A stretch of 46,884 nt of DNA from an uncultured Prevotellaceae bacterium. Lineage in GTDB: Bacteria; Bacteroidota; Bacteroidia; Bacteroidales; Bacteroidaceae. This document shows, piece after piece, positions 1 through 6,138 of the stretch. Under the pieces are notes generated by a model. That model was given only the letters and a program-made list of their open reading frames with translations, did no database searches and was not told the DNA's origin. The translations under genes were made by a program, and so were the position numbers. The stretch's first letter is position 1. The number at the start of each line of letters is the position of its first letter. Location of the stretch: assembly GCA_900316645.1 (NCBI GenBank), contig ONDP01000025.1, positions 1 through 46,884 of the forward strand, written 5' to 3'.

Positions 1-99
1 ATGGCAGGCTGACTGATAAAAAGCTCTTGAGAAGCCTTGGTAAAGCTCAAGTTTCGAGCCACACTCTGAAATACCTTCAATCGAATATCTATCATATTA

Positions 100-621
100 T
101 TCAAGTTTCGCATGTTAAAAATTTGTTGAGATAAGGTCGCAAAAAAGAGCACAGGGATTACCACCAATCGCAAGCTCGATTTCTTCGAGGCCTACAGGAT
201 TTACTCCAGACGTTGGTCTCTGGAAGTCGTATTCAAGGAGAGCAAGCAGAACCTGGGACTCGGAAAGTACCAGATGCGCCGCTCGGCTTTGCCGCTTGGC
301 TCGTCCAAGAACTTCTCCTCGCAGATTGCCATGACTGTAATCACGGCCATGCAGTACAATCTGCTCTCCACCGCCAAGCGCTTCTCTGACTACGAGACTG
401 TGGGCGGACTCTTCAATGATGCTGTCAAGGGCAGCGTGGAGCTCACTCTCACTGAGAGAATCTGGGATATGATACTTGAGATGGTCCGCATGATTGCAGA
501 GTGCTTCAATATCGAGGATGAGGAAATCTTCGATACGCTCTTGAATCGGTCGGACAAACTCAGTCATTTCGTTGGACTTTATCAGTTAAAACTGGCAAGT
601 TAGGAACTTGCGAAACTTGAA
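100..621 (+). mobile_element. Internally deleted IS4-type insertion sequence remnant
   Basis: The element is bounded by an imperfect inverted repeat: TTCAAGTTTCGCATGTT at 100-116 and AACTTGCGAAACTTGAA at 605-621, which match at 16 of 17 positions when one is reverse complemented. Between them is only the C-terminal part of a DDE transposase. At about 520 bp it is much shorter than a complete IS4-family element, so most of the transposase gene has been lost. A partial extra copy of the end motif (TCAAGTTTCGA) lies at 47-57, so the left boundary could be more complex. No clear target duplication was found. Confidence 0.7.
130..603 (+). pseudogene. C-terminal remnant of an IS4-family DDE transposase
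   Basis: The frame is open from just after a stop at 127-129 to the TAG at 601-603, and has no start codon near its beginning. The translated segment from 202 onward carries YSRRWSLEVVFKESK, a perfect Y-(2)-R-(3)-E-(6)-K signature, which in IS4-family transposases contains the last catalytic glutamate. It is followed by LGLGKYQ and a typical IS4 tail. The N-terminal two thirds, including the first two catalytic aspartates, are absent, so the protein cannot be an active transposase. An internal ATG at 274 would make a 109-residue fragment without the YREK motif; I do not consider that a gene. Confidence 0.75.
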
Positions 622-1117
622 GGACGAGTTGCTTGAGGGGTTCGACGGCTTGGGCATGGCGGGGATGATAGCGCAGGATGACGGTGATGAAACGAAGACT
701 GTCGTCAATCACTTTGCCATAGTATTCCAAATCGTCGTCCTGACCTGTGTGGATGGAGTAGTTGTCGCCAGCCTCCAGCAGTTCGGCACCCATTCCCATC
801 ATGGTCTGTCCGGGCGAACGATGCAGATTGTCGTCAAGATGTTCGACCATATACGACAGCGATACGTCTTCGTCCATGAAGACTTCCATCTGGTCTTCTT
901 CTAAGTACTGGTGACGAAGGAACGAGGGATAGGTGATGTCGATGTCTAACTTGTCGCTGTGATAGCGGGTCATCTCGGAGTTGCCCATGAGAATGGAGAG
1001 ACTGTCGTTGCTGTCGAGCTCGGTGACATAGGCCTTTGCAGCCTGTTGCCGACAGGATGACAGGAAGAGGAGAGAAATGAGAAGTGAAAAGTGAAGAGTG
1101 AAAAGTTTAGAGTTCAT
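560..1117 (-). CDS. Hypothetical lipoprotein with an IS-derived C-terminus
   Basis: A 185-residue protein with a lipoprotein signal peptide: a basic start, a hydrophobic core, and the lipobox LSSC at about residues 19-22. I do not recognise the mature domain. It is acidic and has no visible catalytic motif. The 3' end runs into the neighbouring insertion sequence: the IS right end at 605-621 encodes QVSQV, so roughly the last 20 residues come from mobile DNA and the native C-terminus has probably been replaced. The start codon lies inside the first unit of a heptamer repeat (ATGAACT). The gene is last in a leftward run after a Crp-type regulator. Location is inferred to be periplasmic or outer-membrane anchored. 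Confidence 0.6.
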   Translation of the reverse strand: MNSKLFTLHFSLLISLLFLSSCRQQAAKAYVTELDSNDSLSILMGNSEMTRYHSDKLDIDITYPSFLRHQYLEEDQMEVFMDEDVSLSYMVEHLDDNLHRSPGQTMMGMGAELLEAGDNYSIHTGQDDDLEYYGKVIDDSLRFITVILRYHPRHAQAVEPLKQLVLQVSQVPNLPVLTDKVQRND

Positions 1118-1152
1118 AGTTCATAGTTCATAGTTCATAGTTCATAGTTCAA
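1111..1152. repeat. Heptamer tandem repeat (AGTTCAT)5 plus a variant unit
   Basis: Five perfect AGTTCAT units (1111-1145) are followed by AGTTCAA and then TGGTCAAT. The repeat fills the gap between the Crp-type gene and the lipoprotein gene and supplies the lipoprotein ATG. A related GTGAAAA-type heptamer precedes it at about 1084-1105. Confidence 0.9.
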
Positions 1153-1161
1153 TGGTCAATG

Positions 1162-1836
1162 TTACATCAGCAGGCGCTCAATCATGGGAATTTCGATGCG
1201 ACCTCGATGGAGAGAGAGTAGCCCGTCGGCCTGCATCTCGTTGAGTGTCTGCGAAATGTCGAGGCGGCTGTCGTTCAGCAGGTCTGCCAGTTGCTTCATC
1301 AGAATGTAGAAGGTCTTGGCGCCTGCAGGATACTGGCAGTGGGCAAAGAAGAAGTGGATGAGTCGTTCGCGCAATGTCTTGGGACAGGTGCGCCAGGGGT
1401 GGTGAAGCAGTCGGTGGGTGTCGGTAGCCATCATGTTGAGCATATTGAGGCGGAACACGAGCTGTGTTTCCAACAGCAACATGACTTCCTGTTTGTCGAT
1501 GGTGATGAGATTGACATCCGAGAGGGTGGTGTAGGTGTAGGCATATTGCTGATGTATGCCGAACAGTCGCTCTGGTTCAGGCAGATAGGGTGCCTGCAGA
1601 CTCTCCACGACGCGATAGGCCCGATTGTCGGCAACATGCTCTGCCTGAACGGTGCCGTTGATGAGGAAGGCGAGTCGGTTGCAGGGGTCGCCAGCTTCGA
1701 CGAGGCACTTGCCTTTGGGGAATTTGTGGAATCCTATCTTGGTATGTGTCACCACTTCCATCAGGTCGGCATGACTCATGCCCTGAAAGAGGGTGAACTG
1801 CAGCAGCTTGTCGTATAGGTGGAGTGGTGCGGACAT
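1162..1836 (-). CDS. Crp/Fnr family transcriptional regulator
   Basis: A 224-residue protein with the usual two-part layout of the family. Residues about 20-120 look like a cyclic-nucleotide-binding-type beta roll (FPKGKCLVEAGDPCNRLAFLINGTVQ). A helical linker follows at about 125-150, then a C-terminal winged helix (about 150-224) with MKQLADLLNDSRLDISQTLNEMQADGLL as the likely DNA-reading unit. No cysteine set typical of oxygen-sensing Fnr is seen near the N-terminus, so the effector is unknown. It lies downstream of apbE, separated by a heptamer repeat. The start at 1836 gives a normal family length. The regulon cannot be read from sequence. Confidence 0.85.
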   Translation of the reverse strand: MSAPLHLYDKLLQFTLFQGMSHADLMEVVTHTKIGFHKFPKGKCLVEAGDPCNRLAFLINGTVQAEHVADNRAYRVVESLQAPYLPEPERLFGIHQQYAYTYTTLSDVNLITIDKQEVMLLLETQLVFRLNMLNMMATDTHRLLHHPWRTCPKTLRERLIHFFFAHCQYPAGAKTFYILMKQLADLLNDSRLDISQTLNEMQADGLLSLHRGRIEIPMIERLLM

Positions 1837-1839
1837 CTA

Positions 1840-1895
1840 AACTATGAACTATGAACTATGAACTATGAACTATGAACTATGAACTATGAACTACT
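1840..1895. repeat. Heptamer tandem repeat (AACTATG)7
   Basis: Seven perfect AACTATG units run from 1840 to 1888, followed by AACTACT. They fill the whole space between the start of the Crp-type gene and the stop of apbE. This is the longest copy of a family that recurs at 1111, 5044, 5701 and 5771. Confidence 0.9.
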
Positions 1896-2921
1896 TTAAG
1901 GCTCTATTTCGTCCTTGAGGGTGGGCGAGAACCATACTTTGAGTTCGTTGTTCTGGTCGCTATAGATGAGGTAGGCCATCAGTTCCTTGTGACGCTCCAG
2001 GAGACGTTGGGCTCCCTGCAGTCCCATCACCATAAACGAGGTGGCATAGGCATCGGCTGTGGCACAGTCGCTGGCCAGCACGGTGGCAGACAGGAGACTA
2101 TGCTGAACGGGATAGCCCGTCTTGGGGTCGATGGTATGGGCATAGCGTTTGCCACCTTTATAATAGAAATTGCGATAGTTGCCACTGGTGGCCATTGCCT
2201 TGTCGGTGACATTGAGAATGGTCTGGTATTCATTGCCTGTAGCGAGCGAGTCGTCTGTGGGTTTGATGACACCCACCTTCCACGGCAGACGCTTGGGACT
2301 GATGCCGTGAGTGATGATCTCGCCTCCTATCTCGACCATATAGTTGGTGATGCCCTTGTCGCTGAGCACCTTGGCTGCTACATCGACTCCGTAGCCTTTG
2401 GCAATGGCGGAACAGTCGAGCATCACACGACGATCGGTTTTATGGATGGTGGTGCCCTTCAGACTGACTTTCTTCCATCCCACGAACTGGCGGATGGAGT
2501 CAACCTGCTGAGGGGTGGGCATTGCTCCGTTTTTGAAACCAAAACCCCAGGCATTGACCAGTGGGGCTACGGTGATGTCGAAAGCTCCGTCAGTTTCTTC
2601 GGAAACCTGTATGGCTTTCTTGTAAACATCGAGAAACATCTGGTTGGTGGCGCCACCGTCTGACTGGTTGATGCGTGAGATGACCGACTGCTGGTTGAAC
2701 ATCGAGAGGGCTGAGTCAACCTGCAACAGGGCTGCCCTGATGTCGTCGTGATAATCACGGTCGGCCTGATAGACGATGGTGTAGAAGGTGCCGAATATCT
2801 GTCCCCTGTCAGTATGATAGGGCAGATTGCGCTGTTGACGGATGATGAGAACAGTGCCGACAATCAGCAGGGCGAGGAAAGGAAATTGCCAGATGAGCCG
2901 TTTCTTACGCGATTCTTCCAT
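1896..2921 (-). CDS. apbE: FAD:protein FMN transferase (ApbE family)
   Basis: A 341-residue protein with an N-terminal membrane anchor or uncleaved signal (about residues 9-27). The ApbE domain follows, with GTFYTIVYQ, the AFDITVAPLVNAWGF segment, the LDCSAIAKGYGVD loop, the GGEIITHG strand, and the C-terminal YAHTIDPKTGYPV and SDCATADAYATSFMVMG metal/FAD-binding signatures. The family attaches FMN through a phosphoester bond to Thr/Ser of exported flavoproteins such as RnfG and NqrC, on the outer face of the inner membrane. No Rnf or Nqr gene is in the window, so the target is unknown. The DUF6048 gene ends 5 bp upstream, which suggests co-transcription. Confidence 0.93.
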   Translation of the reverse strand: MEESRKKRLIWQFPFLALLIVGTVLIIRQQRNLPYHTDRGQIFGTFYTIVYQADRDYHDDIRAALLQVDSALSMFNQQSVISRINQSDGGATNQMFLDVYKKAIQVSEETDGAFDITVAPLVNAWGFGFKNGAMPTPQQVDSIRQFVGWKKVSLKGTTIHKTDRRVMLDCSAIAKGYGVDVAAKVLSDKGITNYMVEIGGEIITHGISPKRLPWKVGVIKPTDDSLATGNEYQTILNVTDKAMATSGNYRNFYYKGGKRYAHTIDPKTGYPVQHSLLSATVLASDCATADAYATSFMVMGLQGAQRLLERHKELMAYLIYSDQNNELKVWFSPTLKDEIEP

Positions 2922-2926
2922 AGGCG

Positions 2927-3619
2927 TTAAATATCAATGATGGCATTGAAACTGAGTCCGATGTTGTTCTGGTCGTTGACACCAAAGCCCGGTACATACC
3001 ACGATTGTCCGATGTCGCCCTCCTTGTGGCTGAGGCGACGCTTGTAGCGCACGTCCCATCCCAGATGGAGGGGACCGAAAATCTTGGCGTCGATGCCGAA
3101 GACGACTTCGAACCAGTGCATGCTGCATTTCATGCCCTCGACGACAATGTCTGACTTAGTTCCCCAAATGGGGTCTTCCAAATCCATTCGGGTGATGTCA
3201 ACCTTATAGGATGTGAAGCCATAGCGGATGCCACCATACAGGCGGTTGGACTGGTGCTTGTTCTTCAGCAGGTTGATATCGATACCCACGCGGAAATAGG
3301 GGGCAGTGGTCTTATACGCGATATAGGTGGGTTCGTCGGCGTTGTGATTGGCCTTGCCGATACCAAATTCCACGACGGGAAACCACTGGTCGTGGAGGTT
3401 GACGCGCAGGCCTCCTCCTATCTCGCCACGATCGCCGAACATCAGACGGGCTGCACCAACGAGGTCGAAAGACACCTGAAAACCTCGGAACAAAGGAATG
3501 GAGTCCTTCTCCATGCGGAACACTTTCAGCTGCGCATGGGCTGTGGGCGCTGCCATGAGCAAGACAAGACTAATAACGAGCCTTGAAATAAATGCGGAAA
3601 TGTTCGATGTTTGTATCAT
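2927..3619 (-). CDS. DUF6048 family protein, probable outer-membrane beta-barrel-like protein
   Basis: About 230 residues with a signal peptide ending near APTAHAQ. Beta-rich segments with alternating aromatic residues (GGGLRVNLHDQWFPVVEFGIGKA, FRVGIDINLL, YGGIRYGFTSY, LHLGWDVRYKRRLSH) suggest a small outer-membrane barrel. I recognise it as DUF6048, a Bacteroidetes family of unknown function usually beside DUF6452, as here. I chose the ATG at 3619 (MIQTSNIS) over 3646 because it leaves a normal signal peptide and a shorter overlap (about 50 bp) with the upstream gene. The overlap and the 5-bp gap to apbE indicate one transcript. Confidence 0.75.
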   Translation of the reverse strand: MIQTSNISAFISRLVISLVLLMAAPTAHAQLKVFRMEKDSIPLFRGFQVSFDLVGAARLMFGDRGEIGGGLRVNLHDQWFPVVEFGIGKANHNADEPTYIAYKTTAPYFRVGIDINLLKNKHQSNRLYGGIRYGFTSYKVDITRMDLEDPIWGTKSDIVVEGMKCSMHWFEVVFGIDAKIFGPLHLGWDVRYKRRLSHKEGDIGQSWYVPGFGVNDQNNIGLSFNAIIDI

Positions 3620-4064
3620 AATTGACGTTTGGGTTACTGATAACAACGGAGTCGAGGATATACTTGGTGTTGCTGACGGAGGTCAACTTATGGAAGTAGG
3701 ACATGCCACAGTCAACGGACTCGAAATGTGGAAGGTCTTCCTTCCTGACGCGGATGGTGTCCTTATAGGCATTGCCAAGGGTGTCGTTCAGGAAGAGGTA
3801 GAACTCGTCCTCTGGTTGGGTGTGGCTGATGTCAAGCTCGAAATAGGTGATGCCCGTGGATTGGTTCAGCAGGGTGTCGAGCGTACCGTCTGCTACCTTG
3901 GTGACAATGGTCAGTGTGTCAACGGTCAGTGTGTCAACCGAACCGTCTGACTTATACAGATTGTAGTTCGTGTACACTTTGTTCTGGACAGGACAGTCGA
4001 TACTGGTGCATGCTGCCAGGAGGATGATGAGTGTCAGGAAAAGAACAACAACTATTCTCCGCAT
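3570..4064 (-). CDS. DUF6452 family lipoprotein
   Basis: A 164-residue protein whose signal peptide ends in a lipobox (LLAACTS, lipid-anchor Cys near residue 19). The mature part is beta-rich, with short strands such as YFELDISHTQ and DEFYLFLNDTLGNAYKDTIRV, and a conserved-looking CGMSYFHKL near the C-terminus. It resembles DUF6452, which in Bacteroidales is regularly next to DUF6048. It overlaps the glycosyltransferase gene by 13 bp at its start and DUF6048 at its end, so translation is probably coupled. No function is known. A job with the DUF6048 partner at the outer membrane is an inference from gene order only. Confidence 0.75.
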   Translation of the reverse strand: MRRIVVVLFLTLIILLAACTSIDCPVQNKVYTNYNLYKSDGSVDTLTVDTLTIVTKVADGTLDTLLNQSTGITYFELDISHTQPEDEFYLFLNDTLGNAYKDTIRVRKEDLPHFESVDCGMSYFHKLTSVSNTKYILDSVVISNPNVNYDTNIEHFRIYFKARY

Positions 4065-5017
4065 CTGATTTCCTCCTCGATTTGATAGTCATTGCGCCCC
4101 GCACTGTTGCGACTGATAAGGTCGCCCAGGAAACCTGCAAGGAACAGCTGGGTACCAATCATCATCATGGTCAGGGCGATATAGAAATAGGGCGAATCGG
4201 TCACCAGTCGCATGGGGATGTTGCGATAGAGCGCCCAGGCTTTTTCTGCTCCCAAGAAGAAGGCTGCAAAGAAACCGACGATGAAGACCAAGGTGCCTAA
4301 GAATCCGAAGACGTGCATGGGCTTCTTGCCGAAGGTGCCAAGGAACCAAAGGGTCATCAGGTCGAGATAACCGTTCACGAAACGGTTCCAACCCATAAAC
4401 TTCGATTTGCCATACTGGCGCTTCTGGTGGTGTACCACCTTCTCGCCTATCTTGTCGAATCCAGCATTCTTGGCCAGATAGGGTATGAAACGGTGCATTT
4501 CGCCAAACACCTCGATGTTCTTCACCACTTCCTTGCGATAGGCTTTCAGTCCGCAGTTGAAGTCGTGCAGATTCTTGATGCCGCTCACCTTGCGGGCAGT
4601 GGCATTGAAGAGTTTGGTGGGCAGCGTTTTCGACAGTGGGTCGTGGCGCTTCTGCTTGTAGCCGCTCACCAGGTCGTAACCGTCTTGCTTGATCATCTTG
4701 TACAGCTCAGGAATCTCGTCGGGCGAGTCTTGAAGGTCGGCATCCATCGTGATGACAACGTCGCCCTTTGCTTCCTTGAAACCGCAATAGAGTGCAGGAC
4801 TCTTGCCGTAGTTACGGCGGAACTTGATGCCCCTGACGTGTTCTGACTGTTGAGCCAACTTATTGATGACATCCCATGAGTGGTCGGTAGAACCATCGTT
4901 CACAAAAATCACTTCGAATGTGAAGTTATTGGCTGACATCACGCGCTCTATCCATTCGTAGAGCTCGGGCAACGATTCGTCTTCGTTATATAAAGGTATT
5001 ACTACTGATATATCCAT
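4052..5017 (-). CDS. GT2 family glycosyltransferase (dolichol-phosphate mannosyltransferase-like)
   Basis: A protein of about 321 residues. The N-terminal GT-A domain starts MDISVVIPLYNEDESLP and contains the DXD region MDADLQDSPDEIP and the acceptor-side FNCGLKAYRKEV. The C-terminus has two membrane segments (MHVFGFLGTLVFIVGFFAAFF; YFYIALTMMMIGTQLFLAGFLGDL), as in DPM1/GtrB/ArnC-type enzymes that transfer a sugar from a nucleotide donor to undecaprenyl phosphate. An upstream in-frame ATG at 5041, inside the heptamer repeat tail, would add eight residues. I prefer 5017 because the fold begins there. It overlaps DUF6452 and follows DUF4199. The sugar and final product are not readable. Confidence 0.85.
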   Translation of the reverse strand: MDISVVIPLYNEDESLPELYEWIERVMSANNFTFEVIFVNDGSTDHSWDVINKLAQQSEHVRGIKFRRNYGKSPALYCGFKEAKGDVVITMDADLQDSPDEIPELYKMIKQDGYDLVSGYKQKRHDPLSKTLPTKLFNATARKVSGIKNLHDFNCGLKAYRKEVVKNIEVFGEMHRFIPYLAKNAGFDKIGEKVVHHQKRQYGKSKFMGWNRFVNGYLDLMTLWFLGTFGKKPMHVFGFLGTLVFIVGFFAAFFLGAEKAWALYRNIPMRLVTDSPYFYIALTMMMIGTQLFLAGFLGDLISRNSAGRNDYQIEEEIRCGE

Positions 5018-5043
5018 ATTTCTTAATGCTTGATTGACCATTG

Positions 5044-5103
5044 AACTATGAACTATGAACTATGAACTATGAACTCTAAACTTTTCACTTTTCACTTTTG
5101 ATG
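5044..5103. repeat. Heptamer repeat (AACTATG)4 next to a TTTTCAC repeat
   Basis: Four AACTATG units (5044-5071) are followed by AACTCTAAA and by CTTTTCACTTTTCACTTTT (about 5080-5099). Read on the minus strand, the repeat runs straight into AGTTCAATGGTCAAT, the same tail that follows the copy at 1111. The rest of the gap to 5175 holds a non-repeated stretch rich in CGCTC/CATCGC, which could be a dispersed intergenic repeat but has no second copy in this window. Confidence 0.85.
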
Positions 5104-5175
5104 TTTCACATCGAACCTGCTCACGCTCGGCATAGCTGATGCAAGCATCGCTCTGCTCTCGCTTAATCGCAGCTT

Positions 5176-5673
5176 TCACTTTTCACGAAAGAATCCGGAA
5201 ATAATATTGACTGTTAGCATGTTTAATGCAAAGTCGATGGGGCGCATGTCAGCGAGAAACTTGATGTTCTCGTCCATCTGTGCTTCCATTCCATAAGCCT
5301 GGATGGCCTGCTTGCCCTCAGGAGATTGCAATATCTCGATGAGTTTTCCAACAAACATCCCCTTGTCCATAAAGGCAAAATAGAGATAGATGACAATGGC
5401 CAACAGCACACCGGCATAGAAGAAAATCATGACGGTGTAGGCGTAACTGCGAGCAAACGAGATAATGCCCTCACGACCATAGTCGCGATAATGACGCAAC
5501 CGGCTGGCTGCCAAAAAGGGGGTGGAACATATCAGCAACATGGCCACTAATCCTAACATCGGATTGGTCAGTCCTAATATGTAGCAGACAAAACTTCCTA
5601 TCCACAACAAAGCCAGAAATGCTCCGTCCTGTCGTGCAAACGCTTTTAGTTGTATATATTCTTGTGGTGTCAT
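5176..5673 (-). CDS. DUF4199 family membrane protein
   Basis: A 165-residue integral membrane protein with four predicted helices: about residues 18-34, 36-55, 77-99 and a C-terminal hydrophobic stretch. A soluble segment (about 108-145) precedes the last one. The pattern and length fit DUF4199, a Bacteroidetes family of unknown function often next to a GT2 glycosyltransferase, as here. Its own promoter is visible: TACCTTTG at 5689-5682 on the minus strand, only 8 nt before the ATG, so the transcript is likely leaderless or nearly so. It heads the leftward run that continues into the glycosyltransferase. Confidence 0.8.
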   Translation of the reverse strand: MTPQEYIQLKAFARQDGAFLALLWIGSFVCYILGLTNPMLGLVAMLLICSTPFLAASRLRHYRDYGREGIISFARSYAYTVMIFFYAGVLLAIVIYLYFAFMDKGMFVGKLIEILQSPEGKQAIQAYGMEAQMDENIKFLADMRPIDFALNMLTVNIISGFFREK

Positions 5674-5681
5674 ATCGGGTG

Positions 5682-5689
5682 CAAAGGTA
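5682..5689 (-). promoter_or_regulatory. Bacteroidetes -7 box of the DUF4199 gene
   Basis: The minus strand reads TACCTTTGCACCCGAT directly before the ATG at 5673. It matches TAnnTTTG. No TTTG -33 box is seen at the expected distance; that position is taken by the heptamer repeat. Confidence 0.75.
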
Positions 5690-5700
5690 CGAATTTTAGT

Positions 5701-5802
5701 TTATAGTTCATAGTTCATAGTTCATAGTTTTTTTGTGTGAGACGTTAAAAGATATTAAATAGAACCCATATTGTGAACTGTGAACTATGAACTATGAACT
5801 AT
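5701..5802. repeat. Two heptamer repeat copies between DUF4199 and the SRP RNA
   Basis: About three TTCATAG units lie at 5704-5728. A second, inverted-orientation set (GAACTGT, GAACTAT, GAACTAT, GAACTAT) lies at about 5774-5802. The second copy abuts the SRP RNA promoter, where a -33 element would be expected. Confidence 0.85.
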
Positions 5803-5808
5803 TTTTGT

Positions 5809-5816
5809 TACCTTTG
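5809..5816 (+). promoter_or_regulatory. -7 box for the SRP RNA/tRNA-Thr transcript
   Basis: TACCTTTG followed by CACCCGC. The same 19-base string, TTGTTACCTTTGCACCCGC, precedes tRNA-Ser at 10689-10707. No TTTG is present 19-21 bp upstream, where the heptamer repeat lies. Confidence 0.75.
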
Positions 5817-5828
5817 CACCCGCAAAAC

Positions 5829-5924
5829 GGGCAAGTCCTGTACGGCCAGCTCCCTCGGAATCCCCCAGGATGGGAACATAGCAAGGGTACTTGGTTGTAG
5901 CGGCGCGATACAGTCAGCTTGCCC
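5829..5924 (+). ncRNA. ffs: Signal recognition particle RNA (small bacterial type)
   Basis: The RNA is about 96 nt. Terminal strands GGGCAAG (5829-5835) and CTTGCCC (5918-5924) pair perfectly, and CTGTA near 5838 can pair with TACAG near 5909-5913. The apical part contains AGGATGGGAACATAGCAAGG, the GGAA-loop and AGCA asymmetric-loop core bound by the Ffh M domain, and a distal UGUAGC-like segment. These are the hallmarks of 4.5S-type SRP RNA, which with Ffh and FtsY targets membrane and exported proteins. It lies four bases before tRNA-Thr and probably shares its transcript. The exact 5' end is inferred from the helix. Confidence 0.85.
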
Positions 5925-5928
5925 ACCC

Positions 5929-6002
5929 GCCTCTTTAGCTCAGTTGGCCAGAGCACGTGATTTGTAATCTCGGGGTCGTTGGTTCGAATCCGACAAGAGG
6001 CT
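5929..6002 (+). tRNA. tRNA-Thr (TGT anticodon)
   Basis: The acceptor strands GCCTCTT (5929-5935) and AAGAGGC (5995-6001) pair fully. The D arm AGCTCAGTTGGCCAGAGC, the anticodon loop TTTGTAA and the TTCGAATC T loop are all present. The anticodon stem CGTGA/TCTCG has a central U-U mismatch. CCA is not encoded. The gene follows the SRP RNA by 4 nt. Confidence 0.93.
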
Positions 6003-6003
6003 C

Positions 6004-6064
6004 AAAGAAGAGTCCCAGCAGTCAGCGAAAGCTTGCTTTCAGATGAATGCTGGGATTCTTCTTT
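6004..6064 (+). terminator. Hairpin terminator of the SRP RNA/tRNA-Thr unit
   Basis: A 17-base arm (AAAGAAGAGTCCCAGCA) pairs with TGCTGGGATTCTTCTTT, with one G-U-type mismatch, around a loop that holds a smaller hairpin. A second small perfect hairpin, AGGCCTGC/GCAGGCCT, follows at about 6067-6087. No long T tract is present, so termination strength is uncertain. Confidence 0.65.
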
Positions 6065-6138
6065 GTAGGCCTGCCGCCAGCAGGCCTTTCGGATATCTAG
6101 AATTTATTCACTATCCATTGGCGGTAGCAAATTTTTCA

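Noticed and set aside
3-134. An open frame entering from the left window edge and stopping at 132-134
   Set aside because: Only 43 codons are visible and I recognise nothing; it crosses the left IS end and could be chance.
115-567. A 150-codon minus-strand frame across the IS remnant
   Set aside because: The plus frame carries the YREK transposase signature; the minus frame has no recognisable motif.
5104-5175. Dispersed repeat or REP-like element upstream of the glycosyltransferase
   Set aside because: The base composition is unusual, but there is no second copy in this window and no clear stem, so it is only noted in the neighbouring repeat entry.
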